Shown: positions 51,504 to 61,535 of the stretch, in pieces | How the letters are laid out: every line of letters begins with the position of its first letter | How positions within the stretch are numbered: the stretch's first letter is position 1 | From: Yponomeuta sedellus | Lineage: Eukaryota; Arthropoda; Insecta; Lepidoptera; Yponomeutidae | Reading direction: 5' to 3' | NCBI GenBank assembly: GCA_934045075.1 | Contig: OW203726.1 | Coordinates: 22,197,488-22,261,487, forward strand | DNA: 64,000 nucleotides | Notes under the pieces: generated by a model | Database searches by the model: none | Told to the model about the DNA's origin: nothing | Seen by the model: the letters and a program-made list of their open reading frames with translations, nothing else | Made by a program: the position numbers and the translations under genes

Positions 51504-52270
51504 TTAAAAACCTATTTAGAGGCTAAAAATTTCACCCATGCCGGGATTCGAACCCGCAACCTCTGGCTATCCGTACCAGCGCTCTACCAATTGAGCCAAT
51601 GGGCGACTCACGGCATCAGTGAAATTTCGAACCTCTTTACAATATTCTCTGTATTACGTACAGGCAGCGACATCTGACTTAAGCAAATTGCATTACTTAC
51701 AGCCCCGACTACCTACTTTGCAGTTAGGTTTAACATCGGAACGATATCACTGTACCCACATGATTACACTATTTTTTTTTTTATTTTTAATGCACTAACC
51801 CGAGCTAAGGATGAAATTTAAAAACCTATTTAGAGGCTAAAAATTTCACCCATGCCGGGATTCGAACCCGCAACCTCTGGCTATCCGTACCAGCGCTCTA
51901 CCAATTGAGCCAATGGGCGACTCACGGCATCAGTGAAATTTCGAACCTCTTTACAATATTCTCTGTATTACGTACAGGCAGCGACATCTGACTTAAGCAA
52001 ATTGCATTACTTACAGCCCCGACTACCTACTTTGCAGTTAGGTTTAACATCGGAACGATATCACTGTACCCACATGATTACACTATTTTTTTTTTTTTAT
52101 TTTTAATGCACTAACCCGAGCTAAGGATGAAATTTAAAAACCTATTTAGAGGCTAAAAATTTCACCCATGCCGGGATTCGAACCCGCAACCTCTGGCTAT
52201 CCGTGCCAGCGCTCTACCAATTGAGCCAATGGGCGACTCACGGCATCAGTGAAATTTCGAACCTCTTTAC
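51504..52270 (-). mobile_element. S1 tandem array (2.4 units of about 315 bp) with one target duplication
   Basis: Three L' starts at 51504, 51818 and 52134 (unit lengths 314 and 316; they differ mainly in a T homopolymer). Order on the plus strand is L'-H'-M'-T' repeated, ending within M'. The whole array is bounded by exact 11-bp repeats AGGTACCTACT (51493-51503 and 52271-52281). The units are almost identical, so the array is young. Confidence 0.88.
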
Positions 52271-52317
52271 AGGTACCTACTGTTGCGCCAATCAAACTTA
52301 ACCCACTTGCTTATAGC

Positions 52318-52455
52318 AAGCGATGGTGGCGAATCGGTGAAACGCTTGCCACGCATTTAAGAGTTCTAAGATTCGATTACGGCGCTTAAGAATTTGTAGT
52401 AGCAATACTACTGAATAATGGAGAAAAAAATAGTGAGGAAACATAAGTTTCCAAG
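52318..52455 (+). repeat. S3-family SINE (diverged)
   Basis: GCGATGGTGGCGAATCGGTG head, GATTCGATTACGG B-box remnant, AATTTGTAGTAGCAATACTA and ATAGTGAGGAAACATAAG. Confidence 0.55.
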
Positions 52456-52566
52456 GCCTGGGGCACACGGGAAAGACATGGGACGAGGGTGTGGATAAGT
52501 TGTAAAGTCGTTACGCCCTTCCCACATCTCTTCTGTATGGGCTTCGTTCACGTCCCTTCAGTATTC

Positions 52567-52932
52567 GTTATCAACCCTTGTATGTCCCCACTGCTGGGGC
52601 ACGGGTCTCTTCCTGCATCGCAGGAAGGTTAGGCCATACTCCACCATGGAGGCCAAGTCCGGGCTGGTGGAGGATTCTAAGACAGTGGCGGGCCTTACTG
52701 TCAGAAGTTATCAAACCGCCCATAAGGCTTCTGACATCGCTTAACGACTGCCATTACATGACAGACGGCACCAACGGCTTTACGTGCCTTGCGAAGTTCG
52801 GAAGCGCTCAAAAAAATGCCACTAGCGGTAGTCACGGGACGGTCACCATACTGCATCTGACCGCGCCTGTTGTTGCTTAACTCAAGTGATTGGTTCTAAT
52901 CACTCGGTTCGCTTAGGCCACGAGCGCTTCAC
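52567..52932 (-). repeat. S2-family repeat, near full length (antisense)
   Basis: Complete reverse S2 from ATCAACCCTTGTATGTCCCC to CGGTTCGCTTAGGCCACGAG. Confidence 0.75.
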
Positions 52933-53239
52933 GCCCTTCAGTATATTTTGTATCAAAGTGAATCAGCCATTTTCGGCATAAATTCCAAAAGCATGGCGCT
53001 TATAGGCGTGCACATACAAAAACAGGGACACGCCTGTCAAATATTGCTAAGCACAGATTACATTTGACAGCCGTATTCCGGTTCTTCTATGGTCACATGA
53101 ATTGCTTTGTGAATTTGTGCAGAATTTGTGTTACGAGACGGCTCATTGAAAAGACGACGCATATTTTCCGTGCCCTCTCCTTACGCCCTGTTTGTGTGAC
53201 TCAGGTCTAATTATTCATAATACTTCAGCGCAGTATGTG

Positions 53240-53420
53240 GAGATCATGCCCACACTATCTTTCTCTCTATCTCTCTCCCTCTCTCTCGAAGGGAAGTCCA
53301 TTGGGCCGATTCTCGGCCATGCGAATTGCAAGCGTCTCCTTCTTCTTCTTCTTCAGGCTATTAGTCCACTGCTGGACACAGCCCTGACGAGCGCAATAGC
53401 GCAAGGTTGTGCCATCATTG
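53240..53420. repeat. CT-rich simple repeat and LINE end
   Basis: CTCTCTATCTCTCTCCCTCT near 53265, then TTCTTCTTCTTCAGGCTATT and AGTCCACTGCTGGACACAGC, the antisense end of the RTE-like LINE seen at 22898. Confidence 0.5.
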
Positions 53421-53721
53421 GGGGGGAATGCCCATAATCCCCACGCTGGGCATGCGGATTGGGGAATTGAAAGCGTCGGTGCAAAATATTCGAAGGCACA
53501 GGCAAATACATTTTGTCCCATAAAAATAAGTTAAGATAACTCGAGAGAGTCTTTCTCATTCGAATTCAATCTAGCATGGTGTTCAGAATACAGATTTTGG
53601 CTATCGGTCGACATTTTACGTAAAATTCCAAGTCATAAGCCTTAGTATACGACTTATTTGCTAATGAAGCGAGAATTGGCTCCGTGGATCGAGACGTGAA
53701 AAGGCTTCTAATATTCGATGT

Positions 53722-53766
53722 CCCGCGGCATGGGTGGAATTTTCAGCATCTAAATAGGTTTTTATA
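53722..53766 (+). repeat. S1 fragment (end of H and L)
   Basis: CGCGGCATGGGTGGAATTTT, then CATCTAAATAGGTTTTTATA. 5'-truncated copy. Confidence 0.6.
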
Positions 53767-54203
53767 AATAACTTTAATAATATGAATTTACACAGGATGG
53801 ATCACAGAAGTAACCAAACTAGGATGAACCTGTCCTGTGGTTAATTATTTGAAAAAGCAGAATAAACATGAACGTATCTCAAGACACAATATTATCGTAT
53901 CTTTACCGTGTGTGACACCCTTTATGAAAATGACTGGACTTGCATCTTTTTCCTATAGGTAGATGGATAGAGAAGACCTTATTTCACAACCAGAAAAAAG
54001 AATATAACCATTATTTTACCACATAGTATGTTGCATATATTGTGCGAGCGAGAAGTAAATGGTTATTCATTCCCTTTGTTTGATTAACAGTAAGTACAAA
54101 TATCGTGAGTAAAGCAATCGTAAAAACAGCTTCTTTTTACAGTAGGTAGGTACCTATAGCCAGTATCTGCCAAGAAACTAATTTAAATCCGGAGTTTACT
54201 CAC

Positions 54204-54284
54204 CCTGAGTGCTTTAGGACTGTTTGAATAGTCAACAGGTTGGCAAGTGAAGCTGTAATCGTTCCACCAGCCGGCGACTAAGCC
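54204..54284 (-). CDS. Elongase B, small exon (27 codons)
   Basis: TTCAG acceptor at 54285-54289, GTGAGT donor at 54198-54203, 81 bp, phase 0 at both ends. It encodes GLVAGWWNDYSFTCQPVDYS and NSPKALR, aligning with the first part of gene A exon 3 (AWGWKYKWICEPVDF). Confidence 0.9.
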
Positions 54285-54390
54285 CTGAAAAATAATAAAC
54301 AAACGCCTGAATAAACACTTAGAGCAATTCACACAGACTTGTGTAAAAAAGTAAAATACCTATAAATACATATAAAAACCGTTAATAGAG

Positions 54391-54645
54391 CAGCGGCAGC
54401 CCAGTGGATAAATAATGGACTCGGAAGTACCAACGACTTTTTTTCCTAACTTATCTACATTGTGGAATTATAGTAGCAATGGATCAGATTGGCTTGATAA
54501 CTTCTGACAGTAAGGCCCGCCACTGTCTTACAATCCTCCACCAACCCGGACTTGGCCCCCGTGGTGGAGTATGGCCTAACCTTCCTGCGATGCAGGAAGA
54601 GACCCGTGCCCCAGCAGTGGGGACATACAAAGGTTGATGACGAAC
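54391..54645. repeat. S3 head piece then S2 3' half
   Basis: 54391-54485: AGCAGCGGCAGCCCAGTGG and ATTATAGTAGCAATGG. 54488-54645: TTGATAACTTCTGACAGTAA to GGGGACATACAAAGGTTGAT of S2. Confidence 0.55.
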
Positions 54646-55052
54646 GAACTATCGAACGTTAGCTATAACATTTCTTTTTGTCTCGCATGTATTTTTTTTC
54701 CAATAAACCTTTTCATTCTTACTCTTACTCGCAAAAAAGTGGGAAAAAGAACATATTGTCATGCGAGATTGTTCATTTTACTATAAGTTTTAAGGTCATG
54801 GGTCGTTGCACAAAAACGCGGCAAGATGGTTTATGATTAGGTCATTCACTTGATATAAAAACGAGGTGAATAAACTGAAAAGCTAGTCGAGGTAAAAACC
54901 GTTGGACGCGGTTTGGTATATCCCAAAACTGCCATTAGGTACCTACGTTAGTCTACAAAAAACGTTGTTTTGAACAAACATAGGTTATTTGGATCCGGAA
55001 CTTCGTTAAAATGTCGATTGAACAGTCGCTTATTTGCAGTTGGTACTTTTAT

Positions 55053-55345
55053 TATATTCTTTTTTAATGCACTTACCCGTGCTAAGAACAATTTATCGAA
55101 CCTATTTAGAGGCTAGAAATTCTACCCATGCCGGGACTTGAACCCACGACCTTTGGCTAATCGTGCCAGCGCTCTCCCAAGTGAGCTAATGGGCGACAAC
55201 CGTGATCAGTGAAATTTTGAACCTCTTTACAATATTCTTTGTATTACGTACAGGCAGCGACATCTGGCTGAAGTAATTTGCATCACTTGCAGCCCCTAGT
55301 ACCTACTTTGCAGTTAGGTGTTACATCGGAATGATATTGCTGTAC
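55053..55345 (-). repeat. S1 copy, M-H-L-T on the minus strand
   Basis: T' (TTTAATGCACTTACCCGTGC), L', an older H' (GGGACTTGAACCCACGACC) and a nearly full M' to TGATATTGCTGTACCC. Possible direct repeat TTATTATATT on both sides. Confidence 0.7.
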
Positions 55346-55378
55346 CCATGTTATTATATTGTTATTATATTGTTTAGT

Positions 55379-55561
55379 TGCGCCGACTACCCGTATTTCA
55401 GTTCCCGTTTCTTCTTTTCCGTCAATGGTTGTCTGGAAGAAATTACTTTTAGTAATAAGGCCGCCACTTGTACTGTACTGTTATTTTATAAGTCTCTTAT
55501 GTAATCCTTGGTGTACATGCAATAAAGAATATTCTATCTATCTATCTATCTATCTATCTAT
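55379..55561 (+). repeat. LINE 3' tail with (TATC)n
   Basis: TTGTCTGGAAGAAATTACTT, AATAAGGCCGCCACTTGTAC, GCAATAAAGAATATTC then TATC units to 55561. Confidence 0.65.
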
Positions 55562-55569
55562 ATTTGGTA

Positions 55570-55810
55570 CTTTTGCGAATTTGTTGCCGCAGTATCAAAC
55601 GCTAACTGTGAAGGAAAACCGTGAGTAAACCCACGGCTTGGTTGGCTCTACACTACACGTTTTGGCTAGTCTTTCCTGTGGGCTAAGCCGTCTAAGCTGT
55701 CAGGGTGGTATAGGTTCTGGGCAAGCCTACACCATCTAAAACAATGACTCAGGCAGTGCAGCATGCAAGTGGTCTCTTTACCCATCTAATGTAAGTGAAG
55801 ATGGACTGAC
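55570..55810 (+). repeat. SINE tail shared with 2205-2510
   Basis: CGCTAACTGTGAAGGAAAAC, CCCACGGCTTGGTTGGCTC, GGCTAGTCTTTCCTGTGGGC and GCAGTGCAGCATGCAAGTGG in the same order as at 2205-2510. Confidence 0.55.
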
Positions 55811-56099
55811 TTCTGTACGCTGTGTCATCATCTCATTACGTAGATGCAGAGGCCATGTTATTTTAAGTTACTTCACTACATACGTTATTTCATGTTCTTT
55901 ACTTTGTTGCTCTTTTTACGATTTTGCTAAAGGATAGTAGTTATTTAACTGCATAACTTTGTCCCCATTTTTACAACATAATTTACTAGAACTTAATAGA
56001 AAATTCTAATCACACCTCACATAACCACAAAAATGTGTTGAAATAAATTTATTTTAATGTTATATGCAATAACGATTGACTTGTCCTTATTGTGATGCA

Positions 56100-56375
56100 A
56101 TAACATTTCTTTTGGTTTGGACATGTGGAGAGGATGAAAGAAGATTGATCAAACAAATAAATATTGCGAATGTGGGTAGAGGGCCGGTAACGGACGTCCC
56201 AGGCGGAAATACTTCGACTCCCAAATAGGGGATGTATTCAAAGGGGAAGGTAAAAGTACCCGGAACCGGCGCGCATGTATCAACGTCTTATGAACGTTGA
56301 TGAAGCGAAGGTGATCTGACAGGATCGTGGCAAGTGGCAGTCCCTGGTCTCTACCTACTCCTCTGGGATACACAT
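56100..56375 (+). pseudogene. LINE ORF2 C-terminal fragment (type C)
   Basis: FGLDMWRG-like start, then KQIN-CECG, GRPRRKYFDSQIGDVFKGEG, RRACIN-LMNVDEAKVI and QDRGKWQSLVSTYSSGI in broken frames. Confidence 0.6.
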
Positions 56376-56384
56376 ACTTACTGT

Positions 56385-56690
56385 CATAAGCTCAAGCCGC
56401 CCTAAGGCCTTTGACTTGGCTTAACGATTGCTATCCATGGCAGCCGGCACCAAATCCTTAACGTGCCTTGCGAAGCACGGAACCGCTCGGAAAAATGCCA
56501 CTAGCGTTAGTCTTAGATGGTCACAATCCATATACAGAACGCGCCCTATGTTGCTTAATCTTCTTGATCGTTTAAGGTCACTCGGGCAGCTGGTACTATG
56601 AGCTATTCGATTGTGTGAAGGGTTCAAATACCTCGGCGCCTGAAATTGCCAATCCGCGGTGGGAACGCGTAGCAAACTGAGAACATCCAA
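56385..56690 (-). repeat. S2 diverged subtype plus S3 tail piece
   Basis: TAAGCTCAAGCCGCCCTAAG, GGCTTAACGATTGCTATCC, CTTAACGTGCCTTGCGAAGC, GATCGTTTAAGGTCACTCGG; then 56612-56680 has S3 words (TTCAAATACCTCGGCGCC, AATCCGCGGTGGGAACGCGT). Confidence 0.55.
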
Positions 56691-57144
56691 AGTTTTTTTC
56701 TTTACATTTTCGTTCGTATTTATAAGGATGATATTGATTTTTGATGTTTCGCAATGAACAGTTAGGTATTATGGTTCAATACGAGGAAAAGGTATTGTAA
56801 TTATGACCAGTACCTGTACCAGTACTTCCCAGGCGAGGTATAATAATATGAGTACGTGTCAAAGATTCGAAAACTGATAATCAAGCGGCTATTGTACTGT
56901 CTTTTGTTGACGACGAAGATGCTTGAGAGAAACGGGACGCTTTGATGATGCACATTTCAGAGTAATATTACTCATTTTACATATTAAGGAAAACAAACAG
57001 CAGTACAACGATAATATAACATAATTACGTAATTCTTAAAAGAATTACGCAATTTTACCAATAGCATCGTTAACCAAAGATCAAATGAATTGGGAAAACA
57101 TAAACAGAGAGCTTCTTCCTTATAAAAATCTCGTGTCACAGTGT

Positions 57145-57460
57145 GTCTGAGAAGCGCTCATTTTTCCGAGCGATTCCGTGCTTCGCAAGGCACGATAAGC
57201 CATTGGTGCCGGCTATCATATAATGGCAGTCGTTAAAACTTGTCAAAAGCCTTATTGGCGGCTTGACAACTTCTTGTCAGAAGCCGTAAGTTTTAAGGCT
57301 AAGTCTTGTTAGTCTTACTGTGGTAGGGCCCGCCACTGTCTTACAATCCTCCACCAACCCGGACTTGACCCCCGTGGTGGAGTAAGGCCTAACCTTCCTG
57401 CGATGCAGGAAGAGACCCATGCCCCAGCAGTGGGGACATGCAAAGGGTTGATATCGAGAA
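57145..57460 (+). repeat. S2-family repeat with inserted bases
   Basis: TTTTTCCGAGCGATTCCGTG, ATAAGCCATTGGTGCCGGCT, GCCCGCCACTGTCTTACAAT to GGGGACATGCAAAGGGTTGA. About 50 bp (57270-57325) interrupts the usual order. Confidence 0.6.
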
Positions 57461-57559
57461 CAAGCCGTAAGCTAACTACTATGGTAAAAAAAACGTTTGT
57501 GGGGTCACCTACTAATATTACTTTATAGCATTGACGAATTGAGCCACTTTCCATAAAAG

Positions 57560-57900
57560 TACAATCCGTAGTTTATTTTGACTATTCGACGTATTTGGTA
57601 TTGCTACACTATTAGCCCGCACAATTCTAGCCACAATGAAGTCAGAACCAGAATCTCTGGGAGAGTACCAATCAGCTACCAGAAAGCCTGGATAGGAAAT
57701 GGCGGTGGATAGGACATACACTTCTACGCGACAAGAGATGCCTCAGCAGACAAATACGTATACCCTATTGGGCAGCCAAAATAGGGGGCAGCCAAGGACC
57801 ACCTGGAAAAGATCAATAGAGGCGATAGGCACTAGCTGGCCTGAATTGGAAGCTGCCGCGGACCACCGTCAGAAGTGAAAAGGACATTGTCCATTTTGGG
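57560..57900 (+). pseudogene. LINE ORF2 C-terminal fragment (second type)
   Basis: Broken frames read [35 protein letters not shown] and LEAAADHRQKWK, the WxGHxLRR…GRPxxTWRR end of a LINE polyprotein. A related copy is at 18150-18420. Confidence 0.6.
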
Positions 57901-58794
57901 CCAAACGTGGACAGAATGTAAGAGAAAAATCGAAATAACCCCTGATTATAATTAATTTCAAAACAAATATTTTTGCTTATCTCGTTGTATCAATCGACAT
58001 TTTAAACAGTTACAAACTATAATAAGAATTTTATCTCAAATCAAGTCTTTATTTTGTCAACCAGCTTTGATTTTTATTTCAGTGTTGCAATTTAAGGAAT
58101 ACAAATGGCACAGAAAACAATTTGAAGTTTCTAATGCATCGCGTTTTAGTATTGTTTGGGTAAAAAATAATGCACACTAATGCAACGGCATTAGAATACT
58201 TGCTAGATATGTCGTATTCAATTATTGGTGTGATAAAATGATTAAAAGAAATAATCTCGATTTGAGGGTAAACTATCTATTTATGGCAACACTAGACAAA
58301 AAAAAAAGTTGTTTGAATTGTCATTGTCACCGGCTAAAAAAACAAAACGATTCATTCATTCAATGTTTTTGCTGTTTCTTTGCTTCTCGTGAATATTGTT
58401 TATTTTATTACTACTTTGGCTAGTTAAAAATGAATCCCGATTGTTCGTTTATTGATGACCCCGGCTCAACAACGGATTTTGTACCGGACTAACTTTGTGG
58501 TAGGCAAATAAAGCAAGCAAATCATAGGACACCTAGCAGCAAAAAACTCACAATGCGGGTATATTGATGCAAATTAATTACTGTAATACGGTTCTTACTA
58601 ACTCATACTACCAAACCTACTACTTAGTTTTGATTCAATTGACTGTTCACGTTTGGCCAAATCGCCCATACAAAGTGGACAATGTCCTTTGTGGTTGAGG
58701 CCCTATGCTCCTTAAGAAGTTAGAGGACCGAAGAAGACATGTACAAAGGCGAGCTTATCCCTTCTTTTTCTTCGAATGTTCTAGCTTCTCTTAC
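57901..58794. other. Intronic, nothing recognised
   Basis: AT-rich. AGGACATTGTCCATTTTGGG at 57880 and, in reverse, CCCATACAAAGTGGACAATG at 58667 are related words. No gene seen. Confidence 0.4.
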
Positions 58795-58985
58795 CTCGTA
58801 AACTAAATACGCGCTCATGATAATTTGCAAGACGTTGTACAGCATCATCGGGCTCTTGAGGTCATAAGGCTTCCGGTCTCGCATGTACCGGGGGCCCACG
58901 GAAGTACAGAAGTACAGGTACGAAATCAGGATCGTCAACAGGGGCCCCAGGCCGGAGACGAGGAGCCACTCCTGCGTCCGGGGGT
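58795..58985 (-). CDS. Elongase B, exon 2-equivalent
   Basis: CCCAG acceptor at 58986-58990, GTAAGA donor at 58789-58794, 191 bp, phase 1 in and 0 out. Encodes (D)PRTQEWLLVSGLGPLLTILI, SYLYFCTSVGPRYMRDRKPY, DLKSPMMLYNVLQIIMSAYL, VYE. Same length as gene A exon 2. Locally GC-rich compared with its surroundings. Confidence 0.92.
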
Positions 58986-59016
58986 CTGGGAGGGAGAAAA
59001 CAGTTTGGTTAAATTC

Positions 59017-59150
59017 AAATCAGTTTATTTCAACGTAAAGAATTTACATTCTGTTTGCTGATTATCAATGTAAAATGTAAGCCGCTGCCTTCGGGCCGCA
59101 TTGTAGTGGAGAAAAAGGCAGCGGAAAAAAAATCCACTCTGACCATCTTT
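59017..59150 (+). repeat. LINE-tail repeat (AACGTAAAGAATTTACATTC type)
   Basis: TTTCAACGTAAAGAATTTAC, TGTTTGCTGATTATCAATG and GCCGCTGCCTTCGGGCCGCA, nearly the same as 37655-37790. Confidence 0.6.
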
Positions 59151-59544
59151 TCTCAAATCATCTTAAACCAAATACATCAGTTGCCATACGTAAGCCTGGT
59201 AAGATTTCATGATTGCCATTAACAACCCTAAATGCCAAAGCATTAGTCAAATGTCTCTCAATATTAGGGGAAAACGTAAGTGCTGCGGCCAGACACACGA
59301 ACAGTGCTCGTTCACGAGCATAACACAGTGGTCAGCCATCATCAGTCTCAACCATTTTGGAGGGAGATAGATGACCCGAACACTACGCAACTATTCGAAT
59401 GACCTTTAGCAAACCTGCAGTTAAGTTTTTTTCAGTTAATCGGGCATGAATCCATGATTGAAGTCATGAAGCTAGAGACAAGGGTTTGATTGCCAGTACG
59501 GGCCTGTAGCAAGACTTTGTTTTCTAAGTTGTAAGTAACGCTCG

Positions 59545-59912
59545 AAAGAAGCGCTTGTGGCCTAGGCAAACAGAGTGATTGGAATCAATCACTTGGTTAA
59601 GCAATAACAAGCGCGGTCAGGTACAGGATGGGGAGCATACCGTGACTACGGCTAGTGGCATTTTTCCGAGCGCTTCCGTGCTTCGCAAGGCACGTTAAGC
59701 CGTTGGTGCCGGCTGTCATATAATGGCAGTCGTTAAGCCATGTCAGAGCCTTTTGGGCGGCTTTATAACTTCTGACAGTAAGGCCCGCCACTGTCTTACA
59801 ATCCTCTATCGACCCGGACTTGGCCCCCGTGGTGGAGTATGGCCTAACCTTCCTGCGATGCAGGAAGAGACCCGTGCCCCAGCAATGGAGACATACAAGG
59901 GTTGATAACGAA
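59545..59912 (+). repeat. S2-family repeat, near full length
   Basis: GAAGCGCTTGTGGCCTAGGC through the full S2 order to GGAGACATACAAGGGTTGAT. Confidence 0.75.
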
Positions 59913-60019
59913 GTAAGTAATATTTGTGTCGCACACACATCCGTAGGTCGCTGGTTCATCCGGCTCGAAGGACTAAAAAGCATGTAGCACACACTTATAG
60001 ATGAGTGGAGTGCATTATA

Positions 60020-60212
60020 TATTCTTTTTTTATCAAAGAACTAACCCGTGCTAAGGACAATACTTCCGTAAGGGTTGTAAAGAGGTTCGAAACTTCACTG
60101 ATGCCGGTGAGTCGCCCATTAGCATAGTTGGTAGAGTGCTGGCATGGTTAGCCTGAGGTCGCGGGTTCGAATCCCTGCATGGGTGGAATTTTTAGCCTCT
60201 AAATAGGTTTTT
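60020..60212 (+). repeat. S1 copy, T'-(partial M)-H-L
   Basis: AACTAACCCGTGCTAAGGAC (T') directly precedes a shortened M, then an older head variant (GCATGGTTAGCCTGAGGTCG, B box GGTTCGAATCC) and L. Confidence 0.65.
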
Positions 60213-60519
60213 TAAACAGGACTGTATTTTGTTGGCTGGTGATTAATTAAAACCGAGATTTACAATTTTAAAGACTATGAACCGCGTGCGGGAGCTGCAA
60301 AGCCCGAACTCTGTTTACAATAGTGACAACATAACAATGTTGCCACAGTAAAAACATGGTAAAATATTCGTAGTAGCGATACCATTCGCTAACCGTGAAG
60401 AAAAACATCGTGAGGAAACCTGAGTGTCTAGGTTCGCGGTGGGCACACGTAGTTTTAGGCCCATACTCTTTGACTAAAAGAAAGCGTGCCCTACAGTGTG
60501 ACGTTTATAGGCTATATCT

Positions 60520-60871
60520 TCTATAATATAAAAATGAATCCCTGAATGTGTTGGTAAGCGCAAATCTCGAGATCAGCTGAACCGATTTTGCTAATTCTTT
60601 TTTTAGAATATTCCTTGAAGTACGAGGACGGTTCTTACGGAGAGATAAATTTAAAAACTTAAAGAAGCGACTGTTAGACGATACGAAGTTCGCTGGGCCA
60701 GCTAGTCTATAATATAAAAAATAATCGCCAAATGTGTTGGTAAGCGCAAATCTCGAGAGCAGCTGAACCGATTTCGCTTATTATTTTTTTAGAATATTCC
60801 TTGAACTATGAGGATGGTTCTTACGGAGGGAAAAACTTTTAGGCGGTACGAAATTCGCTGGATCCGCTAGT
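60520..60871 (+). mobile_element. Two short Helitron-like elements in tandem
   Basis: First copy TCTATAATATAAAAATGAAT to CAGCTAG (about 60713); the second starts within a few bases (TCTATAATATAAAAAATAAT) and ends TCCGCTAG (about 60870). Helitrons often insert directly next to another copy's 3' end. Confidence 0.6.
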
Positions 60872-61168
60872 AAAAAATAAAATTGAGCAGTAGACGAGGC
60901 CGTTGGCGTCTAATAATGGAGCCTGTATACATCCTTGTTTAGCGCATAGATCTTCTCTTAGAGATAGAAAGAGAGAGAGAGAGTAAAATACAGCCTGTTT
61001 ACCCTGTAAGGCATAAACCTTCTCTCAGATAGAGTATGGGCTTAATATCCCAACTAGTGCAGCGTCCGCAAGGTCCCTTCACCATCTAGTGTGAGGGAGG
61101 GTGCCACTGGACGCTGTATAAATCATCACATCACGTAGATGCATAGGCCAAGGTTTTCTTTTATTGTG
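60872..61168. other. Relics of S3 and other SINE tails
   Basis: 60910-61055 shows CTTCTCTCAGATAGAGTATGG and a GA repeat near 60965-60985. 61060-61130 (AGTGCAGCGTCCGCAAGGTC… GGTGCCACTGGACGCTGTAT) matches the tail at 2380-2440. Confidence 0.45.
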
Positions 61169-61535
61169 GGTTGTGGGTTGATGTTATGTCCCCACCGAGA
61201 GGCACGGGTCTCTTCCCTGAGGAGGTATAGGCCATACTCCACAGCGGGGGCCAAGTCCGGATTGGTGGAGGATTGTAAGACAGTGGCGGGCCTTACTGTC
61301 AGAAGTTATCAAGCCGCCCATAAGGCCTTTGATATGTCTTAACGACTGCCATTATATGACAGCCGGCACCAACGACTTAACGTGCCTTGCGAAGCACGGA
61401 AGCGCTCGGAAAAATGCCACTAGAGGAAGTCACGCGACGCTCAACCGTCCTGTACCTGACCGCGCCTGTTATTGCTTAACCCAAGTGATTGATTCCAGTC
61501 ACTCGGTTCGCCCAGGCCACGAGCGCTTCTAAGGT
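61169..61535 (-). repeat. S2-family repeat, near full length (antisense)
   Basis: GTTATGTCCCCACCGAGAGG through GACAGTGGCGGGCCTTACTG, AACGACTGCCATTATATGAC, CCACTAGAGGAAGTCACGCG to GGTTCGCCCAGGCCACGAGC. Confidence 0.72.

Larger units (their letters stand above)
44062..58985 (-). other. Gene model: very-long-chain fatty-acid elongase B (five coding exons seen, 5' exon missing)
   Basis: Coding exons on the minus strand: 58985-58795, 54284-54204, 50168-50006, 46367-46231, 44283-44062 (794 nt). Phases agree (1, 0, 0, 1, 0), so an upstream exon of about 20 codons ending in phase 1 must exist; I found no convincing one up to 64000. The joined product has KLVELLDT (complete KxxExxDT), LHLYHH, GGHGT, NSFIHIIMYTYY and a C-terminal KSKDC (KxKxx ER retrieval). 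The sequence fits the insect ELOVL1/7-like group. It is the upstream neighbour of gene A on the same strand. Its introns hold S1 composites, a piggyBac derivative and S2 copies. Confidence 0.9.

Noticed and set aside
3327..52240. Many tRNA-like sequences with good A and B boxes
   Set aside because: All lie inside S1, S3 or S4 repeats. In S1 the acceptor stem is out of register and position 33 is C not T, so they are retroposon promoters rather than tRNA genes.
51504..52270. Regular repeats with spacers resembling a CRISPR-like array
   Set aside because: Units are about 315 bp, nearly identical throughout, and match the dispersed S1 family in an insect genome.
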